From the NCBI RefSeq assembly GCF_000308575.1, contig NZ_BAFZ01000071.1:20146-84145 (forward strand): a stretch of DNA of 64,000 bases, read 5' to 3'. The stretch is from Nocardia exalbida NBRC 100660. GTDB taxonomy: Bacteria > Actinomycetota > Actinomycetes > Mycobacteriales > Mycobacteriaceae. Positions 51,632-59,192 of the stretch are shown here, one piece after another. Both the position numbers and the translations under genes were made by a program. The notes beneath the pieces are model-generated. The model was given only the letters and a program-made list of their open reading frames with translations. It was not told where the DNA came from and did no database searches. The first letter of the stretch is position 1, and every line of letters starts with the position of its first letter.

Positions 51632-52852
51632 ATGCCGATCGATCTGACCTATTCCGACGAAGTACGGGCGCTGACCGAACGCACCCGCGCGTTCGTGCGG
51701 GAGACGGTGCTGCCGATCGAGGACGAACACCACGGCGACATCACCGCCGCGGGTGGTGACGAGCTGCGCGTCACGCTCAACGAGCAGGCGCGCCGAGCAG
51801 GCGTCTTCGCGCCGCACGCGCCCGTCGAGTACGGCGGTCACGGGCTGTCGATGTCGGATCGCGCCCCGGTGTTCGAAGAGGCGGGCTACTCGCTGTTCGG
51901 TCCGACCGCGCTCAACATCGCGGCGCCGGACGAGGGCAATGTGCACATGCTCGCCCACATCGCCGACCCGGAGCAGAAGTCGCGCTACCTCGAGCCGCTC
52001 GCCCGCGGGGCGGTGCGCTCCGCCTTCGCGATGACGGAGCCCGCACCCGGCGCGGGCTCCGATCCGGCGGCGCTGGCGACCCGGGCCGTCCGCGCCGACG
52101 GCGGCTGGCGCATCAACGGCCACAAGTACTTCATCACCGGCGCGGACGGCGCGGGTTTCTTCATCGTGATGGCCCGCACCTCCGGCGAACCGGGCCAGCG
52201 CGGCGGGGCGACCATGTTCCTGGCCCCTGCCGACACACCCGGCCTGCGTGTGGGCAGGCATATCACCACGCTCGACCGGGCCATGATCGGCGGCCACTGC
52301 GAGGTCTTCTTCGAGGACATGTTCGTTCCCGACGAAGCGGTGCTGGGCGCTGTCGACCGCGGCTTCGAATACGCCCAGGTGCGGCTGGGTCCTGCCCGCA
52401 TGACGCATGTGATGCGGTGGCTCGGCGCGGCGCGGCGCGGTCACGACATCGCCGTCGCCCGCGTCGCTCAGCGCGAAGGATTCGGTGCGCGCATCGGCGA
52501 TCTCGGCCTGGCGCAACAGATGATCGCCGACAACGAGATCGACATCGCCGCCACCCGTGCGCTGCTGGTGCGCGCCTGCTGGGAACTCGACAGCGGGGAG
52601 CACGCGGGCAACGCCACCTCGATAGCGAAGACGTTCGCCGCCGAGGCGATCTTCCGCATCGTCGACCGGAGCATCCAGCTGTGCGGCGGTCTCGGCGTCT
52701 CCGACGACCTGCCGCTGGCGCGCCTGTCCCGCGAGGTGCGGCCTTTCCGCATCTACGACGGACCCTCCGAGGTGCACCGATGGGCTATCGCCAAGCGGGC
52801 GGTCGGTGCCGCCCGGCGGGCCGCGGCCGACGGGTCCGGCCCTTCGCACTGA
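51632..52852 (+). CDS. acyl-CoA dehydrogenase
   Basis: FAD enzyme of 406 residues. It has the acyl-CoA dehydrogenase N-terminal helices (YSDEVRALTERTRAFVRETV), the middle-domain motif SAFAMTEPAPGAGSDPAALA, the WRINGHKYFITGADGAGFFI strand, and the C-terminal helical domain with SIQLCGGLGVSDDLPLARLS and FRIYDGPSEVHRWAIAKRAV. The IYDGPSEVH ending is the ACAD10/11-like form. An AGGAGG lies about 10 bp upstream of ATG 51632. It catalyses the first step of beta-oxidation; chain length is not predictable. Probably controlled by the divergent XRE-TetR protein. Confidence 0.92.
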   Translation: MPIDLTYSDEVRALTERTRAFVRETVLPIEDEHHGDITAAGGDELRVTLNEQARRAGVFAPHAPVEYGGHGLSMSDRAPVFEEAGYSLFGPTALNIAAPDEGNVHMLAHIADPEQKSRYLEPLARGAVRSAFAMTEPAPGAGSDPAALATRAVRADGGWRINGHKYFITGADGAGFFIVMARTSGEPGQRGGATMFLAPADTPGLRVGRHITTLDRAMIGGHCEVFFEDMFVPDEAVLGAVDRGFEYAQVRLGPARMTHVMRWLGAARRGHDIAVARVAQREGFGARIGDLGLAQQMIADNEIDIAATRALLVRACWELDSGEHAGNATSIAKTFAAEAIFRIVDRSIQLCGGLGVSDDLPLARLSREVRPFRIYDGPSEVHRWAIAKRAVGAARRAAADGSGPSH

Positions 52853-52953
52853 TCCGGTAAGCCGCCGGGCGAGGCGATGGGTGGTCCGTCCGCCGAGGGA
52901 CTGGCCGAATCAGCCGGCGCCGAGGCGTGACCACGCTGATGAACATATGCGAA

Positions 52954-52992
52954 CACCCCGCCGCCGCCAGCTCGGCTGACGGCGGCGGGGTG
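52954..52992. terminator. hairpin terminator between convergent genes
   Basis: CACCCCGCCGCCG (52954-52966) pairs perfectly with 52980-52992 across a 13-nt loop. It lies between the acyl-CoA dehydrogenase stop and the end of the csbD gene, so it can serve both. Confidence 0.75.
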
Positions 52993-53021
52993 CGTCTGCG
53001 GTCGGACGAACCGACGGGTGA

Positions 53022-53267
53022 TTACCGTCCGTGCTGATGCGCGGACTGGCGGGCTTCGTCGACGTCCGCCTCGGCCCTGGCCTTCTCGGCGGCAGCTTCC
53101 TTGCCTGCCGCCTCGCGCTGCGATTCCGCCTTGTCCTGCTGCGCGCGGCCCTCGTCCTTCAGATTCTCGTGACCGGTGACGGTACCGGCCGCTTCCTTCA
53201 CCTTGCCCTTGACATCTTCGACGACGCCTTCGACGCCTTCACGAGCACCGCTTCCGTGTTCAGCCAC
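53022..53267 (-). CDS. CsbD-family stress protein
   Basis: Small hydrophilic protein of 81 residues, full length for the CsbD/UPF0337 family. The pattern GVEGVVEDVKGKVKEAAGTV followed by TGHENLKDEGRAQQDKAES is typical; the C-terminal part is Ala/Glu-rich and helical. Homologues in Bacillus are controlled by the general-stress sigma factor SigB and have no known activity. Here a GGTT-N15-GGGTAT promoter lies about 40 bp upstream, identical in layout to that of the sigF operon. The GTG at 53267 follows GGAGG by 6 bp. Confidence 0.9.
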   Translation of the reverse strand: MAEHGSGAREGVEGVVEDVKGKVKEAAGTVTGHENLKDEGRAQQDKAESQREAAGKEAAAEKARAEADVDEARQSAHQHGR

Positions 53268-53873
53268 AACAACCTCCTGGAATATCGGAACAAGCTGACA
53301 TCTCGCGCATACCCGGGAGACCGGCCTCGAACCGTCTTCGGCGAGAAAGACCGGCGCCGCGTGTGTCGTGCCTGGTCGCGGGCGGGTGGCAGCACCGAAG
53401 CGGGGTGGTCTCGCTCGGGCCTTGCCGATACCGGGTCATCGTGAGCCGCTGTTCGCGGTCGTTGTACTCCGGAATCGGCAGCGGGAACCAGTAGCTGCCG
53501 TCGAGCCAGGCCTGCCCGAGCAGCGGGACCGGCTTCGGTACGGTGCCGCCCGAGGGGCGGACGGGGCCGATCCTCGACACCGCGCCCTATCCGGACGTGC
53601 TGGTCACCAAGGCGGTGACCGTGCGACCGAGCCGACGCGTCGCGCCTTCGTCGTCACAGTGTTCCCGCACCTGGCCAAAGACATCGCGATGATGGCGATG
53701 CTGGTCGACGCGCCGGCAGCGCCCGGTCCGGACGGATCAGCCGCCGCCCTGACCACCGGACTCTGAAACACCGCCGGACTCTGAGACATCGGAGCCGAGA
53801 AGCGCCGCGGCGTCACGTGGACGCCGGGAGCGCGCGCCGCTCGCCCGGCGCCGTGTGGATCGACCGCTGACCG
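53268..53873. other. 606-bp region with possible gene debris
   Basis: Apart from the csbD promoter at its left end, the stretch between csbD and the Old-Yellow-Enzyme homologue has no intact gene. On the minus strand about 53410-53530 reads in a gene-like way (LLGQAWLDGSYWFPLPIPEY, NDREQRLTMTRYRQG), and on the plus strand about 53563-53620 reads GPILDTAPYPDVLVTKAVTV before losing frame. Both look like short leftovers of decayed genes, but I cannot name a family. Confidence 0.35.
53309..53333 (-). promoter_or_regulatory. SigF-type promoter of csbD
   Basis: Read on the minus strand: GGTT (53333-53330), a 15-bp spacer, GGGTAT (53314-53309). Spacing and both boxes match the promoter before the anti-sigma/sigF operon at 26798-26821. 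The expected transcript start near 53302 leaves a leader of about 35 bases with a good ribosome site. Confidence 0.6.
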
Positions 53874-55097
53874 CTACACCTGCGCTTCGGTCCCGCCGAT
53901 GCCCGACATCGTCAGCTCGACGGGTTCCCGCGGCTGGTCGGGACGGAATACGCAGCGCGTGCACGTGTAGATCGTGGGCATGCACTCGTTGCAGTGCACG
54001 CAGGCCGACCGGGTCGTCGCGTCGGATCGGATGCGCTGCAACAGGTTCGGTTCCCGGAGCAGGGCACGGCCCATGGCGACGAACTCGAAGCCTTCCGCCA
54101 TCGCGAGCCGCATGGTGTCCAGATTCGTGATGCCTCCGAGCAGAACCAGGGGCATGGTCAATTCTCGCCGGAAGTGCCGCGCCCGCTCGAGCAGATACGC
54201 CTCCTGATACGGGTACTCCTTCAAGAACGCCTTGCCGACCATCCGGAAACCCCAGCGCGCGGGCACCGGGAGAACATCGCCGAACGACCGCCGCGGGGCG
54301 GCACCGTGGAACAGCAGCATCGGGTTCAGCAGCGAACTGCCCGCCGTCAGCTCCAGCGCGTCCAGGGTGCCGTCGGCTTCCAGCCACGCGGCGACCTGCA
54401 CCGACTCCGGCACGGTAAGCCCGCCCCGCACTCCGTCTTCCATGTTCAGCTTCGCCGTCACCGCGAGCCGGCCGCCCACGGCTTGCCGTACCGCGGCGGC
54501 GATCTCGCGCGCCAACCGCGCCCGGTTGGCCAAGCTTCCGCCGTAACGATCGGTGCGGCGGTTCAGCTTGGGACTCAGGAACGAGCTGACCAGGTAGTTG
54601 TGCCCGAAGTGGATCTCCACCGCATCGAAGCCGGATGCTTCGGCCAGCTTCGCCGCGTCGGCATGAGCGGCCACGAGTTCACGGATCCCGTTCTCGTCGG
54701 GACTGCGCATCATGCGCATCGAGAGGGGGCTGAACATCCGGCTCGGCGCCAGCGCCGGAACCCGGTTGGAGGCCGCGTTGGCCACCGGACCCGCATGGCC
54801 GATCTGCGCACTCACCGCGGCGCCTTCATCGTGCACGGCGTCGGTGAGCCTCCGCAGTCCCGGCACGGCGTCCGGACGCATCCAGATCTGGTGCCGGTCG
54901 GTCCGGCCACCGGGAGCGACAGCGCAATACGCCACCGTCGTCATCCCGACGCCACCGGCGGCGACCTCGCGATGGAACTCGATCAATTCATCGGTCACCA
55001 GAGCGTCCGGCGTGCGGCCTTCGAAGGTCGCGGCCTTGATCACCCGATTGCGCAGGGCGATCGGTCCGAGCCGGGCCGGTGCGAATACGTCGTTCAT
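53874..55097 (-). CDS. NADH:flavin oxidoreductase (Old Yellow Enzyme family)
   Basis: FMN TIM-barrel enzyme of 407 residues. Motifs are FAPARLGPIALRNRVIKAAT, AQIGHAGPVANAASN, the HFGHNYLVSSFLSPKLNRRT segment (usual H-x-x-H/N-x-Y-L), DRYGGSLANRARLAREI, VLLGGITNLDTMRLAMAEGF and VAMGRALLREPNLLQRI. The C-terminus has a Cys cluster, CVHCNECMPTIYTCTRC, resembling the cluster-binding site of 2,4-dienoyl-CoA reductase relatives but without their extra domains. ATG 55097 overlaps the TetR stop by 4 bp, so both form one operon. It probably reduces an activated C=C bond. Confidence 0.9.
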   Translation of the reverse strand: MNDVFAPARLGPIALRNRVIKAATFEGRTPDALVTDELIEFHREVAAGGVGMTTVAYCAVAPGGRTDRHQIWMRPDAVPGLRRLTDAVHDEGAAVSAQIGHAGPVANAASNRVPALAPSRMFSPLSMRMMRSPDENGIRELVAAHADAAKLAEASGFDAVEIHFGHNYLVSSFLSPKLNRRTDRYGGSLANRARLAREIAAAVRQAVGGRLAVTAKLNMEDGVRGGLTVPESVQVAAWLEADGTLDALELTAGSSLLNPMLLFHGAAPRRSFGDVLPVPARWGFRMVGKAFLKEYPYQEAYLLERARHFRRELTMPLVLLGGITNLDTMRLAMAEGFEFVAMGRALLREPNLLQRIRSDATTRSACVHCNECMPTIYTCTRCVFRPDQPREPVELTMSGIGGTEAQV

Positions 55098-55675
55098 CGT
55101 TGTTTCTCTCCTGTCGGCGCGGTCAATCCGGCCACTACGAATTCCCGGAGGGTGGCCACCGCCTCCTGCGACATCTCCCGGTGCTCCGCACTGCCGAATC
55201 GCATGATGAGCAGGTCGAACGCCAACATCCACCGGCGGCGGCTCTCACGCTCGCTCACGCCGGGCAACAGGCTCACCCACGCATCGATCCGGAACCATGG
55301 CTGACGCCATTCGGTCACCTGCCTGCCGAGCACGAATTGCGCGAGCAATCTCAGGTGCAACCGCCCCACCGGATCGGCGGCCAACGCAACGAACGGCTCG
55401 ATCACCGCATCGACCACCTCGGCGATCGACCCGTGCCCGCTGGTGACAGCGGCCAAGCGGTCCTCCCACACCGGCCCCAGCCGCTCCTCGAGCAACGCGG
55501 CGACGAGGGCGTCCTTCGACCCGAAGTGATAGTGCACCGCCGCCGGGTTGGCCCCGGCCTGCGCGCAGATCCCGCGAACCGACACCTCGTCGTAGCGGCC
55601 CTCCAGCAGCAGTCGTTCCGCGGCTGTCAGCAGGCGATCGCGGGTGGTCGCGGCCTCGGAGACCTGTTTCGGCAT
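55094..55675 (-). CDS. TetR-family transcriptional regulator
   Basis: Protein of 193 residues. The helix-turn-helix is TRDRLLTAAERLLLEGRYDE, VSVRGICAQAGANPAAVHYH and FGSKDALVAALLEERLG. The C-terminal domain is of the TetR_C type (LRLLAQFVLGRQVTEWRQPW). It is the first gene of the operon with the Old-Yellow-Enzyme homologue and has a 17-bp palindrome 30 bp upstream, so it likely represses its own operon. Confidence 0.9.
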   Translation of the reverse strand: MPKQVSEAATTRDRLLTAAERLLLEGRYDEVSVRGICAQAGANPAAVHYHFGSKDALVAALLEERLGPVWEDRLAAVTSGHGSIAEVVDAVIEPFVALAADPVGRLHLRLLAQFVLGRQVTEWRQPWFRIDAWVSLLPGVSERESRRRWMLAFDLLIMRFGSAEHREMSQEAVATLREFVVAGLTAPTGEKQR

Positions 55676-55705
55676 GCGCTAAGTGAAGCACGTCTCCATC
55701 GCCGA

Positions 55706-55722
55706 TTCAATCACTGATTGAA
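55706..55722. promoter_or_regulatory. TetR operator palindrome
   Basis: TTCAATCA (55706-55713) and TGATTGAA (55715-55722) form a perfect 17-bp palindrome with one central base, 31 bp upstream of the TetR gene. A weaker palindrome (AAACAATGTTT) follows at about 55721-55731. Confidence 0.65.
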
Positions 55723-55841
55723 ACAATGTTTGACCGGGCGGCTCCGGCCGCGAGCCCGGCCGGGCGCCAGCCCGCCTCGTTGATGGTGGAGGCATTCGGT
55801 GCGGCGGGCACTGGCACACCGAAACGGCCCGCGCCGATTCC

Positions 55842-56849
55842 TCAGGAATTGCCCGCGATGATCACCTCGGGAATGCCGGTGCCGAGCGGGACCGGCCGGC
55901 ACACCGGCGCCGGACTGCCCGGAGCAAGCACGGTGAGCAGCAACTCCTGCACGAACGGGTCGTACACCATGTGGAAGTGCCCGGTCAGATCGGCGGGACA
56001 CAGGTCCTGCAGGGCGATGTTCCGCGCGCCGGGCCCGCGCAGCGCGATGTTCTCGAACGGCTGGATCATCTCGTCGACGTGGCTGCCGATGGTCACGTAT
56101 CGCACCCCTGGCACCGTGTCGCCGCCCGCGTTGAGATCGAGCATGGTCTGCGACCCCTCGGCCTGCTGCACGGCGGCGAGCGAGGTCACCTGGGCGAACG
56201 CCTGCAACGCGCCGGGGATCGCCTGGGCCACCGGCACCAGCCCGTACATCACACCGCCGTAGGTGGGCGAGGCGAGGCCGACCCACTGGCCGACCTTGGG
56301 CGCACCACCCAGCTTGTTGACGTAGTACCGAGTGACATTGGCACCCTGGGAGAATCCGATCAGATCGACCTTGCCCGCGCCGGTTGCCGCGAGCACCTGA
56401 TCGACGAACGCGCCGATCTGATAGGCGCTGAGCACCAGATCCTCGGTACCGTAACTATCCGCGCCGGGCTTGCCGCCGTAGTTCAGCGCGAACACGCAGA
56501 ATCCGGCCGCGGTCAGGCGAGGCGCTATCCCCGACCAATCGGAATACGCTGTGGAGTCGGTTCCGTGCGCGAGCACCAACGGATGGGGATGCCGGGCGCT
56601 GGGAACGCATCCGAAGTCGTTGGTGCCGCTCGGGACCGCATTCGGATGGCTTTTCTGATACCACGCGGCGGCGAGGTGGTCGGACTGCGGCGGAGCGGGG
56701 TACGTCGGCACGTCGGGCGGGCGGAGGCCGAGCGGCTCGGCCGACGCCACGCCCGGACCCAGCGCGGCCGCGCCGGCGACCACCAGGGCCAGCACGGCGC
56801 GACGCAAGTGTGAACTGCCCCAAGCTTCCGCTCGACTCGACTGTCGCAT
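55842..56849 (-). CDS. secreted alpha/beta-fold lipase
   Basis: Protein of 335 residues. A signal peptide (LRRAVLALVVAGAAALGPGV, cleavage near ASA-EP) sends it out of the cytosol. The hydrolase core has HPLVLAHGTDSTAYSDW, VDLIGFSQGANVTRYYVNKL (GxSxG nucleophile), and late PGVRYVTIGSHVDEMIQPFE and TGHFHMVYDPFVQELLL, which supply the acid and His. This is the pattern of the actinobacterial triacylglycerol lipase/EstA-like group. Two Cys residues near each end may form disulfides. It could release fatty acids for the oxidation genes in this segment. Confidence 0.9.
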   Translation of the reverse strand: MRQSSRAEAWGSSHLRRAVLALVVAGAAALGPGVASAEPLGLRPPDVPTYPAPPQSDHLAAAWYQKSHPNAVPSGTNDFGCVPSARHPHPLVLAHGTDSTAYSDWSGIAPRLTAAGFCVFALNYGGKPGADSYGTEDLVLSAYQIGAFVDQVLAATGAGKVDLIGFSQGANVTRYYVNKLGGAPKVGQWVGLASPTYGGVMYGLVPVAQAIPGALQAFAQVTSLAAVQQAEGSQTMLDLNAGGDTVPGVRYVTIGSHVDEMIQPFENIALRGPGARNIALQDLCPADLTGHFHMVYDPFVQELLLTVLAPGSPAPVCRPVPLGTGIPEVIIAGNS

Positions 56850-56909
56850 CTCACAATGATCGCTCCGATCGGCTCGAAATGCGCGCGGTATCGGGGTGTT
56901 TCGCCTCCC

Positions 56910-57563
56910 CTACTTCTCGGGGGTCTCGTCCTCGGCGAGGATGCGGTAGAGGGACTTGCGGGTCTCGGTGAGCAACTCCGCCGCACGCGCCGCCTGCTGC
57001 GGGGTACCCGCCGCCGCGACCTGCGCGACCGCCCCCATCAGCTGCCCCACGAGTCCGCGCAGGTCCATCGCCTGGGCTCCGACGTCCTGCTGCACGTCCG
57101 CCCACGGATCGCCCAGCTCGTCCCGGTGCGCGGCGACGTACTCGTTACCGGTCTCGGTGAGCTTGGCGGTCTTGCGCCCGGCGACCTTCTCGATGAGGAC
57201 AAGGCCCTCGTCCTCCAACTGCGCGAGCGCGGGGTAGATCGAACCGGGGCTCGGCCTCCAGATGTCGTTGCTGCGCTCGCGGATCTGCTGGATGAGTTCG
57301 TAGCCGTGCATGGGCTGCTCGGCGAGCAGCAGCAGCACGGCGGCGCGGACGTCACCGCGCCTGCCACGACCGCCGCGTCCGCGTCCGCGACCGAATTGCG
57401 GGCCGAAGCCAGGGCCGAAACCGGGACCGAATCCCGGCCCGAACTCGGGGCCGAAACCGTGGCGTCCACCGCGGCGGAAGCGCAGCCGCTGTTCGAAGCC
57501 ATCGGGCCCGGGCAGCGGCCCACGGCCACGTCGGCCGAATTCTCGATCTTCTCGGTATTCCAT
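56910..57563 (-). CDS. PadR-family regulator with Gly/Phe/Pro repeat tail
   Basis: Protein of 217 residues. The first 65 residues are rich in Gly, Phe, Pro and Arg with repeated GPGFGP units, then RGRGRGGRGRRGDVRAAVLL leads into a PadR winged helix-turn-helix (LLAEQPMHGYELIQQIRERS, WRPSPGSIYPALAQLEDEGL, GRKTAKLTETGNEY). The C-terminal helices end AELLTETRKSLYRILAED. ATG 57563 follows GGGAGG by about 6 bp. A 10-bp palindrome CGATATATCG at 57605-57614 lies in the promoter region. The targets are unknown. Confidence 0.88.
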   Translation of the reverse strand: MEYREDREFGRRGRGPLPGPDGFEQRLRFRRGGRHGFGPEFGPGFGPGFGPGFGPQFGRGRGRGGRGRRGDVRAAVLLLLAEQPMHGYELIQQIRERSNDIWRPSPGSIYPALAQLEDEGLVLIEKVAGRKTAKLTETGNEYVAAHRDELGDPWADVQQDVGAQAMDLRGLVGQLMGAVAQVAAAGTPQQAARAAELLTETRKSLYRILAEDETPEK

Positions 57564-57604
57564 GTCAGCCTCCCAAGGCTCTCGTGTTTGTTTCATGCTA
57601 TCGA

Positions 57605-57614
57605 CGATATATCG
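57605..57614. promoter_or_regulatory. possible PadR operator
   Basis: The 10-bp palindrome CGATATATCG lies about 42 bp upstream of the PadR start in AT-richer sequence, where a promoter is expected. Similar AT-rich palindromes serve as sites for other PadR proteins. Confidence 0.4.
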
Positions 57615-57665
57615 GCAATGCATCGAACGCAAGGCCCGATTTCGGAATCGGGCCGGGCAGGGAGG

Positions 57666-58244
57666 TCAGCTCACCAGTGAGTCGATCCAGCGCGACAGCC
57701 GCGCGCCCTCGGTGACCATGAGTTCTGGATCACGAAAGGTGTTGGTGAGCAACGAGATTCCTTGATATGCGGCGACATAGGCGATCGCGAGTTCCCCCGC
57801 GTCGGTGCGCCCCATCGCGACGAACTGCCGTTCGGCCCAGTCCACCAGCACGCGCATCACATCGGCGGCCGCGGTGTCCAACCCGTCACCACGCTTGTCC
57901 AACTCCGAGGACAAGGTGCCGAACGGGCAGCCGTACCGCACAGTCTGCTCACGATCGGCGACCCAGCCCGCGATCAGGGCCTTCAGCCGCTCCGACGGCG
58001 TCTCGTGGCGGTCGCTCGCGGCGATCACGGCATCGAGAATGTGCGCGTGCGAGCCGATCGCCGCCTCGATGAGCTGGTCCTTCGTCTTGAAGTAGTAGTA
58101 GACGTTGCCGACCGGAACGTCGGCGGCGCGGGCGATGTCGGCGATCGTCGTCTTCTCCACACCCTGCTGGTAGAACACCCGCACGGCCGCCTCGACCAGC
58201 CGTTGCCGCTTGCTCGGCCTGGTTTCCGTCACTGAGTCAGTCAC
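57666..58244 (-). CDS. TetR-family transcriptional regulator
   Basis: Protein of about 192 residues. The helix-turn-helix is RLVEAAVRVFYQQGVEKTTI, ADIARAADVPVGNVYYYFKT and KDQLIEAAIGSHAHILD. The C-terminal domain has RYGCPFGTLSSELDKRGDGL, typical of the group with a CPxGxLxxEL motif, often controlling NAD(P)H-dependent reductases. GTG at 58244 or at 58232 could be the start; no clear ribosome site helps. It is divergent from the NmrA-like gene, which it probably represses. Confidence 0.87.
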   Translation of the reverse strand: MTDSVTETRPSKRQRLVEAAVRVFYQQGVEKTTIADIARAADVPVGNVYYYFKTKDQLIEAAIGSHAHILDAVIAASDRHETPSERLKALIAGWVADREQTVRYGCPFGTLSSELDKRGDGLDTAAADVMRVLVDWAERQFVAMGRTDAGELAIAYVAAYQGISLLTNTFRDPELMVTEGARLSRWIDSLVS

Positions 58245-58288
58245 ACAACTAACTGTAGACAACGTGCCCGCGACCGGCTACGTTGTGT

Positions 58289-58308
58289 TTAGTCAGTCAA
58301 CTAACTAA
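58289..58308. promoter_or_regulatory. TetR operator before the NmrA-like gene
   Basis: A 20-bp imperfect palindrome, TTAGTCAGTC followed by AACTAACTAA, overlaps the region just before the ribosome site of the NmrA-like gene. A related sequence (GTCAGTCACACAACTAACTG, 58236-58255) overlaps the start of the TetR gene, giving two sites for a divergent pair. Confidence 0.6.
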
Positions 58309-58316
58309 GGAGAACG

Positions 58317-59159
58317 ATGATCGTGGTCACCGGAGCCACCGGAAATATCGGCGCGCCCCTCGTGCGCTCGCTGTCGGCCGCGGGCGAGGAGGTGACAGCG
58401 GTCGCCCGCCATGCGGACCTCTCGCTGCCCGACGGCGTCCGGTCGGTTCGGGCCGACCTCGGCGAGCCGGAAAGCCTCTCCCCTGCCCTGGCGGGAGCCG
58501 ACACCCTGTTTCTCCTGATCACCGGTGAGCAGTTGGTGGCAGGCCCCGAGCCCGAACAGGTGCTGAAAGTCGCCGCGGCCGGAGGCGTGCGGCGCGTCGT
58601 CTTCGTGTCCTCGCAGGGGGTTGCCACCCGCCCCGACGCGGCGGGCTACGCCCGGCTCGTCGCCTACGAGCAGGCGATCAGGGACTCCGGCCTGGCCTGG
58701 ACCTTCCTGCGACCGTCCGGGTTCTTCTCCAACACCTACGCGTGGGCGGATTCGGTGCGCACGCAGCGTATGGTCGCCGCGCCGTTCGGCGATATCGGCC
58801 TGCCCTCGATCGATCCGGCCGATATCGCCGCCGTCGCGGCGGCGGCATTGCGCGACGAACGGCACGCCGGACAGGTCTACACCCTGACCGGACCCGAACT
58901 CGCCACACCGCGAGCCCAGGCCGAGGCACTCGGTGCGGCGCTGGGCGAGCCGCTCGGATTCATGGAGTTGACTCGGGCGCAAGCCCATTCGGCGATGCTC
59001 GACTTCATGCCCGAACCGGTGGTCGAGCACACGCTGACGATCCTCGGCGAACCGACCCCCGCCGAACAGCTGATCAGCCCCGATGTGCCGCGTGTGCTGG
59101 GGCGGCCCGCCGCGAAGTACGCCGAGTGGGCGGTTCGCAATCGGGCGGCCTTCGCCTGA
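58317..59159 (+). CDS. NmrA-like NAD(P)H-binding protein (atypical SDR)
   Basis: Protein of 280 residues. The N-terminal motif is MIVVTGATGNIGAPLVRSLS (GxxGxxG), followed by GADTLFLLITGEQL, VRRVVFVSSQGVATRP and WTFLRPSGFFSNTYAWADSV, as in NmrA and quinone-oxidoreductase-2-like proteins. It probably binds NADPH and either reduces a quinone-like compound or senses redox state. AAGGAG lies 6 bp before the ATG. Divergent from the TetR gene whose family often controls such reductases. Confidence 0.9.
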   Translation: MIVVTGATGNIGAPLVRSLSAAGEEVTAVARHADLSLPDGVRSVRADLGEPESLSPALAGADTLFLLITGEQLVAGPEPEQVLKVAAAGGVRRVVFVSSQGVATRPDAAGYARLVAYEQAIRDSGLAWTFLRPSGFFSNTYAWADSVRTQRMVAAPFGDIGLPSIDPADIAAVAAAALRDERHAGQVYTLTGPELATPRAQAEALGAALGEPLGFMELTRAQAHSAMLDFMPEPVVEHTLTILGEPTPAEQLISPDVPRVLGRPAAKYAEWAVRNRAAFA

Positions 59160-59192
59160 CGCGTCCGGCAGGGTGGATGGCCGGTGGCTTCG

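Noticed and set aside
31387..59192. Genomic island or prophage
   Set aside because: No integrase, transposase, phage structural gene, tRNA or flanking direct repeat was seen; genes have normal codon bias, so mobile origin is not supported.
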